The translations under genes and the position numbers were made by a program. Below are positions 36,537 through 50,000 of a stretch of 64,000 nucleotides of DNA, in pieces. The notes under the pieces are model-generated. The model searched no databases. It was not told the DNA's origin and saw only the letters and a list, made by a program, of their open reading frames with translations. Origin of the DNA: Capitulum mitella (lineage: Eukaryota; Arthropoda; Thecostraca; Pollicipedomorpha; Pollicipedidae). The stretch covers positions 26,339,324 to 26,403,323 of the forward strand of contig CP099839.1 of NCBI GenBank assembly GCA_030062745.1, written 5' to 3'. How positions within the stretch are numbered: position 1 is the stretch's first letter; every line of letters starts with the position of its first letter.

Positions 36537-39500
36537 ATGTCTTCCATGGAGACTCAGCCGTACATCCGAACAATTGAGTGGGAAATGCTGGACAAGCGGA
36601 AATTCATCCCACTGTCGATCGCCAGTTCTTTCAGCATTCGCTGCCTTTTGTACCCATTCACCGTCATCAAGACGCGGCTGCAGGTCTGCATAGGGTGCAT
36701 TGTATTCATGTCACTACTGTTATGGAACAGGTGACGAATCGTGTGAAGTTAAATGAACTAAAGCTCTGTGACTGTTGGCATTGTGTTTTTGCTGGCATTG
36801 TGGTGTGGACACCTGAGGTCCATTCTAGGAAAGGCATACCATGTTGCTTTTGGTGTTAGCAGAAAGGCTTGAACATTATGAGCTACCTTGTCAACAGTCT
36901 GGCACATAGCCTGCCTTGAGGAGTCATTGCACAACGTATCTCGCCTACTGTGTCCGCCGTCACCACCTCATCACGCAAAGATAGCTACACTGTGGGATAA
37001 TTATCACAACTTGCCATCCTGCCGTTCAGGTGCAGCACCACCACAGCGTGTACAACGGCACATTCGACGCCTTCCGCAAGACTTTCGCGCACGAGGGCTT
37101 TTCCGGCCTGTACCGCGGCTTCTGGATCAGCGCGTTCCAGCTTGTGTCCGGCGTGGCGTACATAACGACCTACGAGACCGTGCGGCACGTGTTGCAAACG
37201 TGCGGCTTACAGGTATCACGCGGCGCGAGCCACAGTGGTGTGTGGCTGACGCATGATGAGGTTTCACCGAGGGCCCCGTTTAGCGGCCAGTGTCATTTAG
37301 GCTTGCATCCTGCCTGCTTACTACGTGGTGACGTGCTGGAAGGAAACGCTTGGTGACATGCAGACCATTCTATGTCCCGGGCTGCGGCAATGAGAGGTGG
37401 TCCGGTGGTGTGTTGATGGTTGGAGTTTCAGCCGCCCACTTGTGACGAAGCCCTGGGCTGTTCCGGCAGGACAGCCGACTGAGGGCGCTGGCGGGCGGCG
37501 GCTCCGCCTCCCTGGTGGGCCAGACCATCATCGTGCCGTTCGACGTCATCAGCCAGCACCTGATGGTGCTCGGCCAGCTGGAGCAGAGGCCCGGCAAGAA
37601 GACGCGCCGCCTCAATCCGCTCAGAATCCAGTACGAGAGCATCTCCAAACGGAGGGTAGGTGTGACTGGGGTGGCGGACGGAATGGCCTGGCGTTTTACC
37701 CGACCCGGCCACCAGGCGGCTTGGAATTGAGATGCCTGGGCTGGGTGTCTGGCTAGGTGTTTGTCATTGTGCGTTTCATGGGTGTTCGTTGCTGGTAATA
37801 TGTGGACGTCGGCAGTCGATGTGAAATAGTTATCTCCTCAACAACTTTGCAGTTTTCTTAAAATTACCGATTGGTTAGAAGTATTTGTACCTTTTCCATG
37901 CGTCGTCGCCCTCTTGTTTATGCCTCATACGGTGTACTTCTGCATTTCAGATAGCATTAGAGATAATAAAGGAAGTCTATAAACAAGACGGCATACGAGG
38001 TTTTTATCGTGGCTACTTTGCCTCAATCTGCACATATGTACCAAACTCAGCACTGTGGTGGACATTGTACCACTTTTATCAAGGTAGGTATCAAAATGCC
38101 TTACCCCCACTTTGCAGCACTGTATAGCGTTTTACCAACACGATGAATGTACTTGCAGTTCAGATGAGCTATAGCCAGCAACCATTTGACACAACGTAAT
38201 TGTGACTGCAGACGCTTCTCGCCGTTTTTACTTTGATGCATTTCCGTACATTACGCATGCACGGAAGTGCGATTTTCACTTAAAAAAAAACGACGTGATG
38301 TTAACCGTTGTATAGTGAACAGCGCTTTCGCTGGTAACTGTTCAAATTGGCATTGTCCTATTTCCATTTATTTGAGATGTGCTGCCTTTGACGAGCCACG
38401 GTTTTTCATTCGCGATGTTGTTTGTTGTTTATTGGTGTTTTCGGGCGCGCCAACTACTGTGGTCATTTTGCGCCCATTTTCATTTGTGGTGATTACCTTC
38501 TTTGGTGCAATTAAATCCATGCCTGGTCTCATGGCTTACGCGGAACCTGGTCATTTGAGACTAATAAGAGGACAGAAACGTTGGCTGGTCGGCGCACGGG
38601 GTCAGATATAGGCATCATCCATAAACAGACCCCTGCTTCACGGAACCGCATCGTGCGTGGCGGCTGTGAAACGTGAAATTCACGTCGGTCTGTTTGTCAC
38701 GACTGGTGTTTTGTGACTGTCTAGTGTTCTGATTTGCAATGGAGCGCCTGGTAAAGCTGCTGCTCCTGCTGCTACTGATGCTGACCGTGACCTTACAGAC
38801 GAAGGACGAGGCAGGTCACAAGAGCAAGTTACGAATGCGACGCCTTTGCTGGGAGTGCTGTTGACTGTGATCTGATGCTTTGCAGAGCAGCTGGTGAAGG
38901 TGCTGCCACCTAGTCTGTGTCCTCTGCTTCTGATGCAGTGCATGTCAGCCACGCTAGGCGGCTTCACCACCACGGTGCTGACCAACCCGTTGGACTGCGT
39001 GCGCGCGCGATATCAGGTCCGTGCCTAACTACGGACGTGTGGGGTGTGTTGATGGTTCTGGTTTGGCCCTCGCTCAAGCCGCTCATTCCTGGACATGAAA
39101 TGGGGTTTAATTTTTGGTTTGGCATTCCGAGACTCCTGGAAACGGCCGAGGATGTTGACGTGAAGATTTGGCCAGTGGTGGGGAGTGCAGTCGATCTGCG
39201 GATGTGATGGATAGGAAATTGAATTGCTTTCTCCATTTATGTTTTGCATTGGACAGAAATGAGTGGTGATTGTTGTGTAGGTCAGTCTTTAACACGTTCT
39301 GTTTTGCTTTGGGGAGGCCCCGCTGTGTGGCGTACCCCGGCTGTGATGCCGTGTTCCTCAAAACGGGAGGGCGTACACTTCATAGAACCGGCGCGCGATG
39401 GGACCTTGGTGTTGCGCATGTGCCGGTCGGACGGAGTTTGTTTACACCCGTGCCAGGCTGGGACGGACACGTAACGTAAACGCCGGGAATGCCCTGCGCG

Positions 39501-39906
39501 TTACCAGACAGGGGAACTGAGCCATTTGTTGGCCTTTTGACAGCCTCTTTGTGCTATGCCGGAATCCTGCGCGTCACCAAACAGACGCTTCCGTGGTTGT
39601 ATCGGCGTGCGGTTTTCGGTGCGCTCCGTAGCGTCTGGATTTACGCCGTCCCCTGGCGGGTTCTGTTAACCTGGCTGTCGACGTTTTCGACGACGGTGGG
39701 TCCTCCGCCGGCAGATCCAACGCGCCGGCTCGCTGCCGCACACCGTCTGCGCGCTCTGGGCCGAGGAGCGCTGGGGCATCTTCACCAAGGGCCTGTCGGC
39801 GCGGCTCGTCTCCAGCGTCACCTTCTCCTTCATGGTCGTGCTCGGCTACGAGTCGGTGAAGCGCTGGAGCATCCGCGACGAGCTGAAGCCGCTGGTGCGA
39901 TGGTAG
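36537..39906 (+). CDS. SLC25A44: Mitochondrial carrier, SLC25A44 type (branched-chain amino acid carrier family)
   Basis: Six coding exons: 36537-36683 (exon from 36528), 37030-37212, 37470-37655, 37951-38083, 38886-39016 and 39715-39906. All splice phases agree, giving 323 residues. Three mitochondrial-carrier repeats are visible. Signature helices are YPFTVIKTRLQ (39-49), VPFDVISQHL (132-141) and NPLDCVRARYQ (about 250-260), with GLYRGF (75-80) and GFYRGY motifs after the first and second. As in the SLC25A44 subfamily, the first signature lacks the usual acidic residue (PFT instead of P-x-D/E), and the N-terminus has the IEW-x-x-LDKRKF block. Vertebrate SLC25A44 imports branched-chain amino acids into mitochondria; that role is inferred here. 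No AATAAA was seen within about 1 kb downstream. Divergent to CPOX. Confidence 0.95.
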
Positions 39907-42900
39907 TGCTGCCGGCGCCCGCGCGGGCGCCGCAGCCCGGTAGTCAATCGCGTGCGTCTGCGTCGTGCCAGCGTCACGCCTGCGTCGCGCCGCGCCTGTG
40001 ACGGCCGCCGGCGGGGCCGGGGCCGGCGGGTGTGTGAGGCGCGTCTCTCGTACCTCTGCGGGTCAGATCAGGTGAGGCAGACGGGATGGCCGGCGGGGGA
40101 ACTCGCCCGGCCGTGGTCTGGGCCGTTGTGACCCTCACTACTCGTAGTCAGGCGAAGGACGGAGATGCTCGGGGTGGGTCCCGCACCTCAGGTAGCGACA
40201 CGGGCCACGGTGTGCCCTGTGAGGCGCCGCACCCCGCAGTAGTCACGCTCCGTGATGTGTGGCGTCTGACCGGTGGTGAGCGGCTGCCGGTTAGCTAGGA
40301 ACCAATTAGGAAGCGTGTTAGTCGTATTTATAAGCGAGGGGTGGCCCGCGTATGGGCTGTGCTACGTGATCCGAGCTCCGATCCTTGCCTTGCGGCTGGC
40401 CTTTGTGTTCATTTCAGAACGCACTTTAAAAATGGGCTGAAATGAGGCGCAATCTTGGCGAGAAAAGATGTTGTTCTGAGTTTTACGGACTCGGAGGCGT
40501 TCATCCCGCTTGCGTTAGTGACATATTGCCTGCCAGTTGACCTGCGGTTGTCTGCAACCCCAAGCCGTTTCCACATATGTTTTGTACGTGCGTCCCTCCG
40601 CGTCCCTACTGCTGCACTCCGCCGTCACGTGACGGCTCCACCCGGACACGTGCTAAAAGGCGTTTACTGGTGACCGTTCAAACCACACTGGCCTTCCTGA
40701 TATCGCCTCGGCGCCTGGTCGCTGTGGACTGCCGCAGGACGTGAAATGTGTCGATACCTCAGACCGCCGAGAAGCCGCGCCGCGGCTGGGCGGTGTATCC
40801 CACGAGCTTTACTCAGCTGACGTTCACGGGAGTCGAGTGGTGCTCGGACTGGTCGTGACCCTGATGACGTAGGCCGGCAAACTGTGGGCCCTCCGACATC
40901 GTTTAACCCAGTATTTCGGGTCGCAAGCGGCCCCTTGCCACTGACTGGCCGAGTGACCTTAGCCGTGTCTGAGAGTCGCGGGACTCTTTTAATCGATCTT
41001 GCTGGCTCTGTATGGTATTCATTGACGAAACAAAGACTAACGGCAAGAGGGCAAGGATGATCACTGGGCTCTTGAATGCGACTTGTGAATTTGAATCGGG
41101 TTCGTGCTCACCTGTAGGGAAATAACGTCCCGTCAGTATATCCGTGAATGATGCAATGAAATACACTGTGAACTTGATATTTTGTGTGGTATGTTAGGAC
41201 TGTGGCTGGATGAAACCGTAATGTTCACGACTATTTCATATTATTCAATGACGTGTTTTATAGTATCGAAGGCGGGAAGAACACAAAGACGAAGAGGCAA
41301 TCATGGCATGACCATGAAGGTGCATCGAAATGGCGTGAACTTATTGTCAGCAAAACCTATTCCGCAGCAAAACCTATTCCCGTTTAACGATTGAGTGACT
41401 GTTTCAGAAATCTGCACGTCAAGATTTGCATCGTAGTGTTCAATGGCAGAATGTTTCCATTTCATTTTTCTATATTTTAGTATTTTTAAATACTGAAATT
41501 AAATTTCACAAATTAATTTTAATAATTTAATCCATATTTCCATATATTTCCGACGATGGAAGCATCGTTCACACACTGAATGTGGAAAACAGTCTTCGTC
41601 GTCATTGGACGAGGGTCTAAAATAAGTCCAACCAGTTACTTCCCTGTGGCCCATCCGGCATTAGAAGTAGAAGGAAAGCCGACGAAGAGTGAACACATGT
41701 CATAACGTTCTACATTCTACGTTTCATTACATTCATTCCGAGGTAAGCAAATCTGGCGTACCTAAATATCTCGCGTGTAGTTTTGAAAAGACCCTGACAC
41801 CTCCTCAGCCATTTTCGTGCTCAACAGATGGTAACTTTGGATTCAGACTGCGTCTGAAATCGATTGGGACTCTTATTCCGTAGACAACCGTGTGAATCAA
41901 CTCCGAGCCTGATTTTCATCGTTTTTTTTTCGTCTTTTATAGTATGGCGTCTATCCTTTGGATCTATTCCGATTCTGACTAGCTGGAACGGAATCGAGTC
42001 CAGTTCCTATGACGTCAAGCACAAGACTGGGCTCCAGTTCTGGCCATGGAAGCGGCTCAGAATTCTGACCATTTTCGTGTTCCCGATTATGATATCCCCA
42101 TGCACGTTACTCAAGTTTTTTTTCGCCGGGCTCTTTATTTTCAAGTTTATCTCAAACTTCGATCGCGAATGCATCCTGATACTATGGCGATATTGAGGGT
42201 TTCCATTTGTTAAGGGTAACGTGGACTTCACGAGTCCACCGACAGAACGTGCGAAACAAGTGCGGAACCCAATCTGTGAACTCTTCCAAAAGTTGTGCCG
42301 TCCTCCTCCCCCAGCGCTGAAAACGGCGGCAGCGCGGGCGGTGATTCGTGAGGCCGACCGGGCATCCGACCGGCTCCCCTCGGCCCCTCTCTCCGGCGTC
42401 CGGCGCGGCGGGCCAATCAAGCCAGTTAATCGTCGCCGGATCTGGCTCGTTGCCGTCGTGTCGGCCCCGAGGTCGCGTCGCGCCGGGCGGACGCAGCCGA
42501 GCACGCCGTCCCGCGGCGTGCTCGGCCCGACACGCCCGGCTACGGCCGTCGGCGGGTGTGTCGGCCAGCCGCGGGCGCTGAGCGCCAGCGGCTGGCCCCA
42601 GCGGGCGGCGCTCCTGGCCGGCGGGGAGAGCCGGCGCTTCCTGCTGGTGCGCCGCTCGCGCCGCCGCCGTCCGGTTTCAGGAGGTCTGGTCGGCCAGGGT
42701 CCGAGTGAAGTGGAGGACAGGCGGTTGGCACGATCTGCAACGGTTGCGGACGGCCCCTGCCGCCCGACTGTTAAATGGTGTATGCGACTAGTGCAGCTGT
42801 GTTTGGCCGAGGGGTCGTCCGACTGGATTGCCGCGGGCGGTTTTCCGTCCTGGTTGTAAACTGTGTTTCACAGATGTGGCTAGAACTGAACCAGAGATGT

Positions 42901-44003
42901 CACGCCCCAGAGGCAGATATGTCACTGGTTCGGCCATCACGTAATGGATGCTGTGACTTTTAGTGTCATCCTTTCTCTGTCAGTTCGCGGACATTGCTGA
43001 CCTGGATAAGGTAACCAGAAGTCAGTGCATGGGTTCCGACAGAAAGATTCTGGAGGCGTACCCTCAACTTTATTGCCTTTTTCAACTTTGTCAAAATTAA
43101 ATGTTACGCATCCGGTCGTGACATGCAAAGAGAAACATTAGAAACCATGAGGTAACCAGGAGTCAACGCATGGGTGCCGACAGCAAGAGACTGGACGCGT
43201 ACTCTCAACTTTCTCGACTTTTTCAACTTTGTCAGGATTAAACATTACGCATACGGTCGTCACATGAAAAGAGAAAGATCAGAAACCACCTTGTCACCCC
43301 GGCTGTGTGCACCACGTCAGAGCCCTTGGGCTGAAGTGCTCAGTCGGAATTTCGTGTGGCGTACCTGTGTGGAGCTAACCAAACACACTCCGCCTTTTTA
43401 ATGCGGCGACCTGGTGAGAGGTTGCGATGTCGCACCTCTTAGCAACGGAAGTAAAATTCCTCGCTAAGGCGCACCGACATGGGGCGGATGCTATGTAGGG
43501 GAAAAAGGTCTCGAATGAAAGCAGCAAACATCATGATGTTACGCGGCGTTTGAAACAATTCAAAGATTAATCTTGTATGTGTACTAAAAAGAAAAGACTG
43601 ACCAGGCCGTGTCGCATCTGCTTGCTGACTGCAACGATCATTTTTGCATTTTGATGAATGTAAGGTACTTTGCACTTTTCCATGTATCTTATTCGCAAAG
43701 TCTAACGTTGATTACTGAATGTCTTAGGGACCGCCGTTTGTCATCTGTGCTCGTCTGAGAGCCTAGGGTATTTGGGTCGACTATCGCGAACCATTGTAGA
43801 TTCTGACGGGCTCACTTCGGCAGCACTAAAGTCATCCCCTCGGCAGCGTCTGCGGACTAGACCCCGGTGCCCGGCACGGGCTCTGGCCAGCCGGCGTAAA
43901 CAGAGCGGGAGCTGGCGTCGGCCGGCGGCGGCCCCCCGGCGCCGGCCAGTACCCGTCGACGATCTGCCCTCTGCGGACCGGACCGCGGCGCCACACGCAC
44001 GCC
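39907..44003. other. Intergenic stretch between the carrier and the lectin receptor
   Basis: 39907-40300 is GC-rich and probably the 3'UTR of the carrier gene. 41400-42200 is AT-rich. 42300-42770 is strongly GC-rich and CpG-dense with frames open on both strands but no domain, possibly an unassigned promoter. TGACGTCA lies at 42009-42016. 43720-44003 is the likely promoter and 5'UTR of the lectin receptor; no TATA box was recognised. Confidence 0.5.
43011..43290. repeat. Two-copy tandem duplication, 141-bp unit
   Basis: Two adjacent copies (43011-43151 and 43152-43290) begin GTAACCAG and share GCATGGGT, CCGACAG, CTCAACTTT, TTTTTCAACTTTGTCA and AGAAACCA words in order, with about 85 percent identity by eye. 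Non-coding. Confidence 0.85.
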
Positions 44004-47000
44004 ATGGCCGCCGCCGCGCCGCTCCTCTGCGGCCTCCTGCTGCTGACCTCCGCCAGCCTCCTGGTCACCGGTGAGTGGTGCTGGCGCGCCGCGCGGCTGC
44101 CAGCGGGGGACGGTCGCGGCATCGAGTCGTGACGGTGGACCGGTGGAGCCTTCGCCGTTTGCCTGAAGGAATGGTGATGCTTTCGGTTCCATTAGTGGCA
44201 GTCGGCTCATGTACGTGATGCTGAAGTCCTACAGATTTCGGGGATACGTCCGCGTTTCCCTCCCTGACGTTTCCTTCCTTTCCCTCCCGCGAGCGAGTGG
44301 CGCCATCCCTCGCTAAGGCTGCCTTTGTTGCATCACGAATCCCTTGCTGTCACAGCATTCCTCGCCTACTCACAATAGAGTGGAAGAAGTTAGGGTCAAA
44401 TCGCCGTGGAACAGCTTTGAGGCGGTATTCACAGACGAGTGGAGGTCTGGCGATGCGATATGGCGAGTGGTGCGTAGTGGCTGTTGTTCTTCATTCGTCC
44501 CAATTATTCTTTGACAGCTGCTCATGTTGCGGACCTTCATCAGCCTGGCATTTTCGTCTGCGGGCTGGTGCTACAACAAGGACAGTAAATAGGCCCTTGT
44601 GCTGTCGTAGTGCAAAACACGAAGGACGTCAGGGCTGACTGCGTTTTTTTTTTGCCGGAAAGATTTAGATGTAACGTTGTGAACACCAACAAGCAATACA
44701 GGAACACAGTCATTGTATTCCCCGAGGTGATAAAGTCACGTTAGTTTATTGCGCAGTGATAGAGGCCTATTCTGGATCTTTTGGTAAGCACATCTTAATA
44801 CGCTTTTCAAGCTGCTGTTAGAAAAATGCCGTAGTGCTATGATTTTGCTTTGACAATATTTCGTTCTTTACGTTGACAGTTGTTCGTCTAAACGTTGATC
44901 AGCGACCGTCTTTTGCAGGTTAATTAATCGTAATGACCTGATCCCATAATTCTGGAACAGTGTCAGTGTTCACAATTTACGAACTTGGTTTCTCGGAACT
45001 TGGTTACCGTCCAAGACTCAGACCAGTCCGACGGCAGCTATAGCGGCGAAACGTGCGACGATGGCGAATCGACCGCCTCCCCAAATCGTGTCCAGCTAAC
45101 GACTGCGACTGCGACTTTCTCCTCGCGGCCCTTTCCGCGCGTGGTGGACTACTTCCCGAGCGGCGCGCGTGCTCACCGAGTCGGTCCAAACTGCAGACCA
45201 GGACGCCGACATCGCCAAGACCACACAGGGACGTGGCGTCAACGCCGGCACAGCGCCGTTCTCCCGCGGTGGTCTGGGACCACGGCGGCCGCCCGAGTCT
45301 GCGAGTCGAGTCGAGTCGACCCAAGTCTGCGAGTCCGCCCGTCCGCGCAGCCTGCCGGGGAGCCGGTCCCCAGACGCGGCCCTCTCCGGCGTTCATGCCG
45401 TGCGGCCACCAGTACCAGGCACGCGCGGACACGGCGCGATAGCAGCGGTAAACACTGGGCGACCTTTGAGCGGGGGTGGCCGCGGCCTGCGGCCACCAGC
45501 CTTCCGTCCCGGAGGGGTTGAGTCACCCCGCAGCGCTGGTGGCACCCCGCGGGGCCTTATCGCCAATCACGGCGATAGCGCAGGGGAATGGCGCATTTTT
45601 TGGACTGGCGCCTTGCCATTGGGAAACACGTTGTTTTGCTCGGCCAACGGGCGGTGGGATAAGAGACGCGCCTCTCATGAAGACACGTTTTGCATCAGCA
45701 ACGGCCAGTAGTGACCAATGTAAAACGTAAATTTAAAGTCCTTATTGAAAAGTGCTTGTGACCATGAAGACACAACAGATGCTTGCTTATTATGGTTAGC
45801 ACGGCCAGTGAATGAGTAAATCGTTCTTAAACAGTCAAGCAGACCATGCAGGAATACAAATTTCGCAGCAAATCGTGAGGCTTCATCAACAAAACATTGA
45901 GCTAAGTATGGTTTTCGTGATTAGTTTTCTCGTGTTGATATCTCTTTTTATTACCTTCTCGACAGGAAAGCCACGATCTTTATTTAGTGATCGTTATTTA
46001 GGTCGATGATATAGTTCTTGTCGGCTTTTCCTGTAGCTAGGCTAATGGCTTTGGTGTCCGAACTCTGATTAGTTCTGTGCAAAAGTGACTCGGATCATTA
46101 TATGGCGTGTCAAAATCCACGATAGCTTGGAGCTGCTGTGCACCAGTAGGAAAGACCATCTCGAGCATATCAAGGCCACCACCAACTTGAACGAACGACT
46201 TTAATCCTATTCCCGGCAGGGGGGCTGAATCCGCCCCCTCGGGTTTTTTTTGCTTACCATTCCAGGGTTGGTAAAGTAGCTTCACGCAGCTTGGTGACTT
46301 GCTTACTATTCTTTATACGTATTGTCACAAAAGTTCGTATTTTTGTTTTGCTCAGGAGCGGAGCCAGGCAACGTTTTTTGGGGGTACCTCAGGCCATTTT
46401 TGGCCCTATTCAGGGTAAAAGAAAAATGACTACCAAAAATAACGTTTTTAAGATAGAACTTAAAATTTTCTATTGATGTATAGGTAAATAGGTGGGCAAC
46501 GTACAAATACAGTTTTATTTGTCTGAGATCACTTTACAAGGTCAACTCAAGGTCGAAAGTCAAAATTTGGTTTCATAATAAAATTTTGGCGTTATTTTTT
46601 TCAAATGCTTTACCCGGAACTTATATGGCGTAGAAGGATGCCCTCTGCTTATGTACCAAGTTTCAGCTTCATATCAGGTCGAGTCACTGAGCTATGACCT
46701 GAAATGTCAATTCGTGCACCCCATATCACAACGCCTTAAGATGGAATTTTAGAAATAAAGAGAATTAGGGAGAACTAAATGACCTCAATTGACTCTAAGG
46801 TCAATGGAGGTCATTTAAGGTTAAAGGTCGTAAGTTGGCCTGAAGAATATGTGACCGTGACAGTTCCCCTTTTTCATGTCTCTAGCACCGCCTACGCTAA
46901 CATCACACCAACTTTGTAATACGATTTGTACTTCTTCAGCGTAGCATGACTAGCAGAAGCTAAAAAAGTGTTTTAACTTTCTTCAAAACTCAGTTTTTGA

Positions 47001-50000
47001 AAAACTATCCCTTCTGTTTTTGAAACTTTGTGAATGCCTATGAATTTTCTCAAAATTTCAAATGTATGGACCTATGGTAAAAGTTCTATCCATAATCTTT
47101 CGATCCATGCCAGTTTCGTCAAAAGCAACCTATAAACAACAGTGTTATAACAAGTTCAAAAATACCCCCCATTTTGACTTTTTGCCATCCTGTATCCACC
47201 CCTTCTAAAATTCTGAAAATTCCTTTTTACAGAAATGTAGTTTACGTCATGGCAAATCGATTGCCGTTTGCTGCGATGAAATCGGGTGTGTAGTTCTCGA
47301 GATCTCAGGGGGCCGAATCCGCCCCCCCCCCGCCGGGAATCGGACATGCGTCTAGCCCTCCAGGAGTAGGGTTAACACCCCGTGAACAAAAGCCTCGGAA
47401 ATTTTGAACGCATGTCTCGTTGGTCAGGCGACGTGGCCTGCCATCGTGATCCCGGACCTCCTGACACACGGAACCCCCGGCTCCCGCGTCCGCCACGAGA
47501 CCGCTGACCGGCTGCCCCTTGTCTCGCCGTCAGGCTCGCCGTGTCCGGACTTGTGGCGCCAGAGCGGCGCCTGGTGCTACCTCGCCAACTCGACCAGCTC
47601 GCTCAGCTGGGCCGGCGCCACCGCCTTCTGTCTGGTGAGTGAGGCGCCACGCCGGGCGGACGGTCAAGACAGACCCGGCTTCAGCTTCAGCTGAGCCTTC
47701 TGCTGTTCTGCCGTCCAGTCGGCCAAGCGATGCGTCAGTTTTGGGGGTTTTGAGATGCTGACCATAAGATGCAGTATGGGGAACCTACTTACCGTTGGTT
47801 ACCAATCTGGCCACGACTGAGGTAGCACATGACTGCAGACTATTTAACCATGTCCGGCTTGCTGAAAAGTCTTACAAACACGTGAAGAACGTTCCTTCTG
47901 CACAGATGGGCAAACATACGACACTGGCACAGATCCGATGAGCCTCACTAAGTTCCAGTGATGATAAAATCTATCTCGTTCAGACATTTTTGCAGACCGA
48001 TTCCATTTATCCCGCTAAACCCCGCCACTTCCGTGACAATCTCTGGTCGAACAGGAGCACGGGGGTGAGCTGGCCACCATCAAGGACCGCAGCAAGCTTC
48101 TGGATGTCGTTGACCTCCTGAAAGGTTAGTGGGTCTTCGAGGACGTCACACGCGACGAGAGAAAGCCGTAGCCCTCAGCGACCACACAGTTACTGTTTTC
48201 TGCGGCGGGTGTCGCGACGATCGATCACGTGACGCCCAATTCCGGACCACAACTGGACACGCAATCATCTGAATACCTACCGGATGTAAACCATCGCTTT
48301 TGGTTCGGGTGCGTGATGTGTTAATCGCAGTTTCGTCCATCAGCGCAATTACTAACGTAGTCTGACACAGATGTTTCCTAATGCTTCTGAATAAACCAGG
48401 GAATCCTGCGCTTCGCAAGCGCATATTTTTCCGAGTACCCAGGATTGCTCGTGAAGCACGTGCATGCGCAACGGGACGTGTTTTTTCCCCGAGACTTATG
48501 TTTACCCTGCATGGAATGTCTCGCCCAGCTCTGCGACAGATCTGGATGGTTTTGCTAGAGCTCTGGGTTTTACACAGCGCTTCGGCTACTGCGGCCATTT
48601 TGCTGGAGCTCCAGAACTGGAGAGGCGATGACATTTCTGTAGACATATCTAGAAAGACTTCTTGACCTCTTTCACTAGGAGAGATGTGTATGCAGGAGAG
48701 ACAAATCAAAAACAAAAACAAAACTTACAGTGATGCTCTTTTGATGGCGATGGTGCAGTGAAACTTCTTAAGCGAAGCAAATAGCGAAGTTTACTAGCAG
48801 GCTGATAACTTGCCGTGAGCCACCACGCACTCATTGCTTATTTGATGAATGCCCCTGCTGCAGGACGAAGACTGTAAATACGAATATTTTCCATCGACCA
48901 CTTTGTCGAAACCAGTCTCACAGCTGACCGGACTTCAAGGCTTTAATTTCAGAATAACTAGTCGCACTTGCAGCAAAAGCAATGTTGCGCCCTAGTCGAC
49001 TTTTCACAAATGAACATTTGTCGCCGATGATGATTTCAGTCCCCTTTTTCACAAAAGTTTATAGAAGTTCCGGAAAATGTGGTCAATTACAAACTAGATT
49101 CTGTAGTCATCCACCGATATAACGCAATACGGACCCGAGCAGGCCAATAAACACAAGTGTTCATTGGTCTGCGCACACTCCTGACGGCACGCAACAGCTG
49201 TAAATAGGACGCTGCCGAATAGGCCACCCGGAAAACTGCGGGAGATCGTTTCGAGCCTCCGTAATTGTAGATTTTTAAGATGCAGAGTATATCGCAGATG
49301 GACTTCTAAGCAGATCTGTGCCTGGATCCCGATGAAAGGCAAGTTTTCCTCGTTTTGTATGCAACCTCTTGCTGATCTGGGCGGGTCACTGCGTCATCCG
49401 AGAAGGCCGTGTCTCTCCAGGGCAAACCGGTGCTCAGAAGACGCAACACTTACTCCGGTCAGCTCAGAATCCGACTCAAAACGAGGACAACCTGCATTCA
49501 TTCGGGGTCCCGGCACATATCTGTTCCTAAGACTACTGGTTACAACACGGGCTAACTCAGTTCAAAGACGTGTCAACGTGAAACATTCCCTTCGCGCCTC
49601 TGAAACATTCTCTCTCGAGCGATGCTTAACAGATCACGCAGAGAGCAGCGCAGGCAGATCAGGCAAAACCGGGTGCGTGTCAGTGGGACTGGAAAACCCT
49701 GGCAATGTTTGCCATGCACGGCAATGTTGCGTTCCACCTCGGTCGTTGTGAGGAGGGGATGACGTCGCACTGGAAACGCAGGCCCCTGGTACGGACGGTC
49801 ACGGCGGCCGTGGTTTCGGGTCACCCCTGCGTGGGGGGCCCTGACCGCCGGCAGGGGCCGGGCGGGGGGTTTGCTCCCGCGGCGCCGCCCTGCACGTGTC
49901 CGCGGCGGTCAAGGCCGGCCACAGAGTCACGCGGCGGTCCGGGCCAGGTCTGGCGGCGCCGGGCGCGCCGCCCCGGCCGGCCGGCCTGCGCCTATCGAGC

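Noticed and set aside
42221..42859. 212-codon plus-strand frame
   Set aside because: GC-rich patch with frames on both strands, no start context or family match; more likely regulatory or neutral DNA.
45004..45711. Several overlapping GC-rich frames in receptor intron 1
   Set aside because: Open in nearly all frames because of GC-rich sequence; including any would break the phase between receptor exons 1 and 2.
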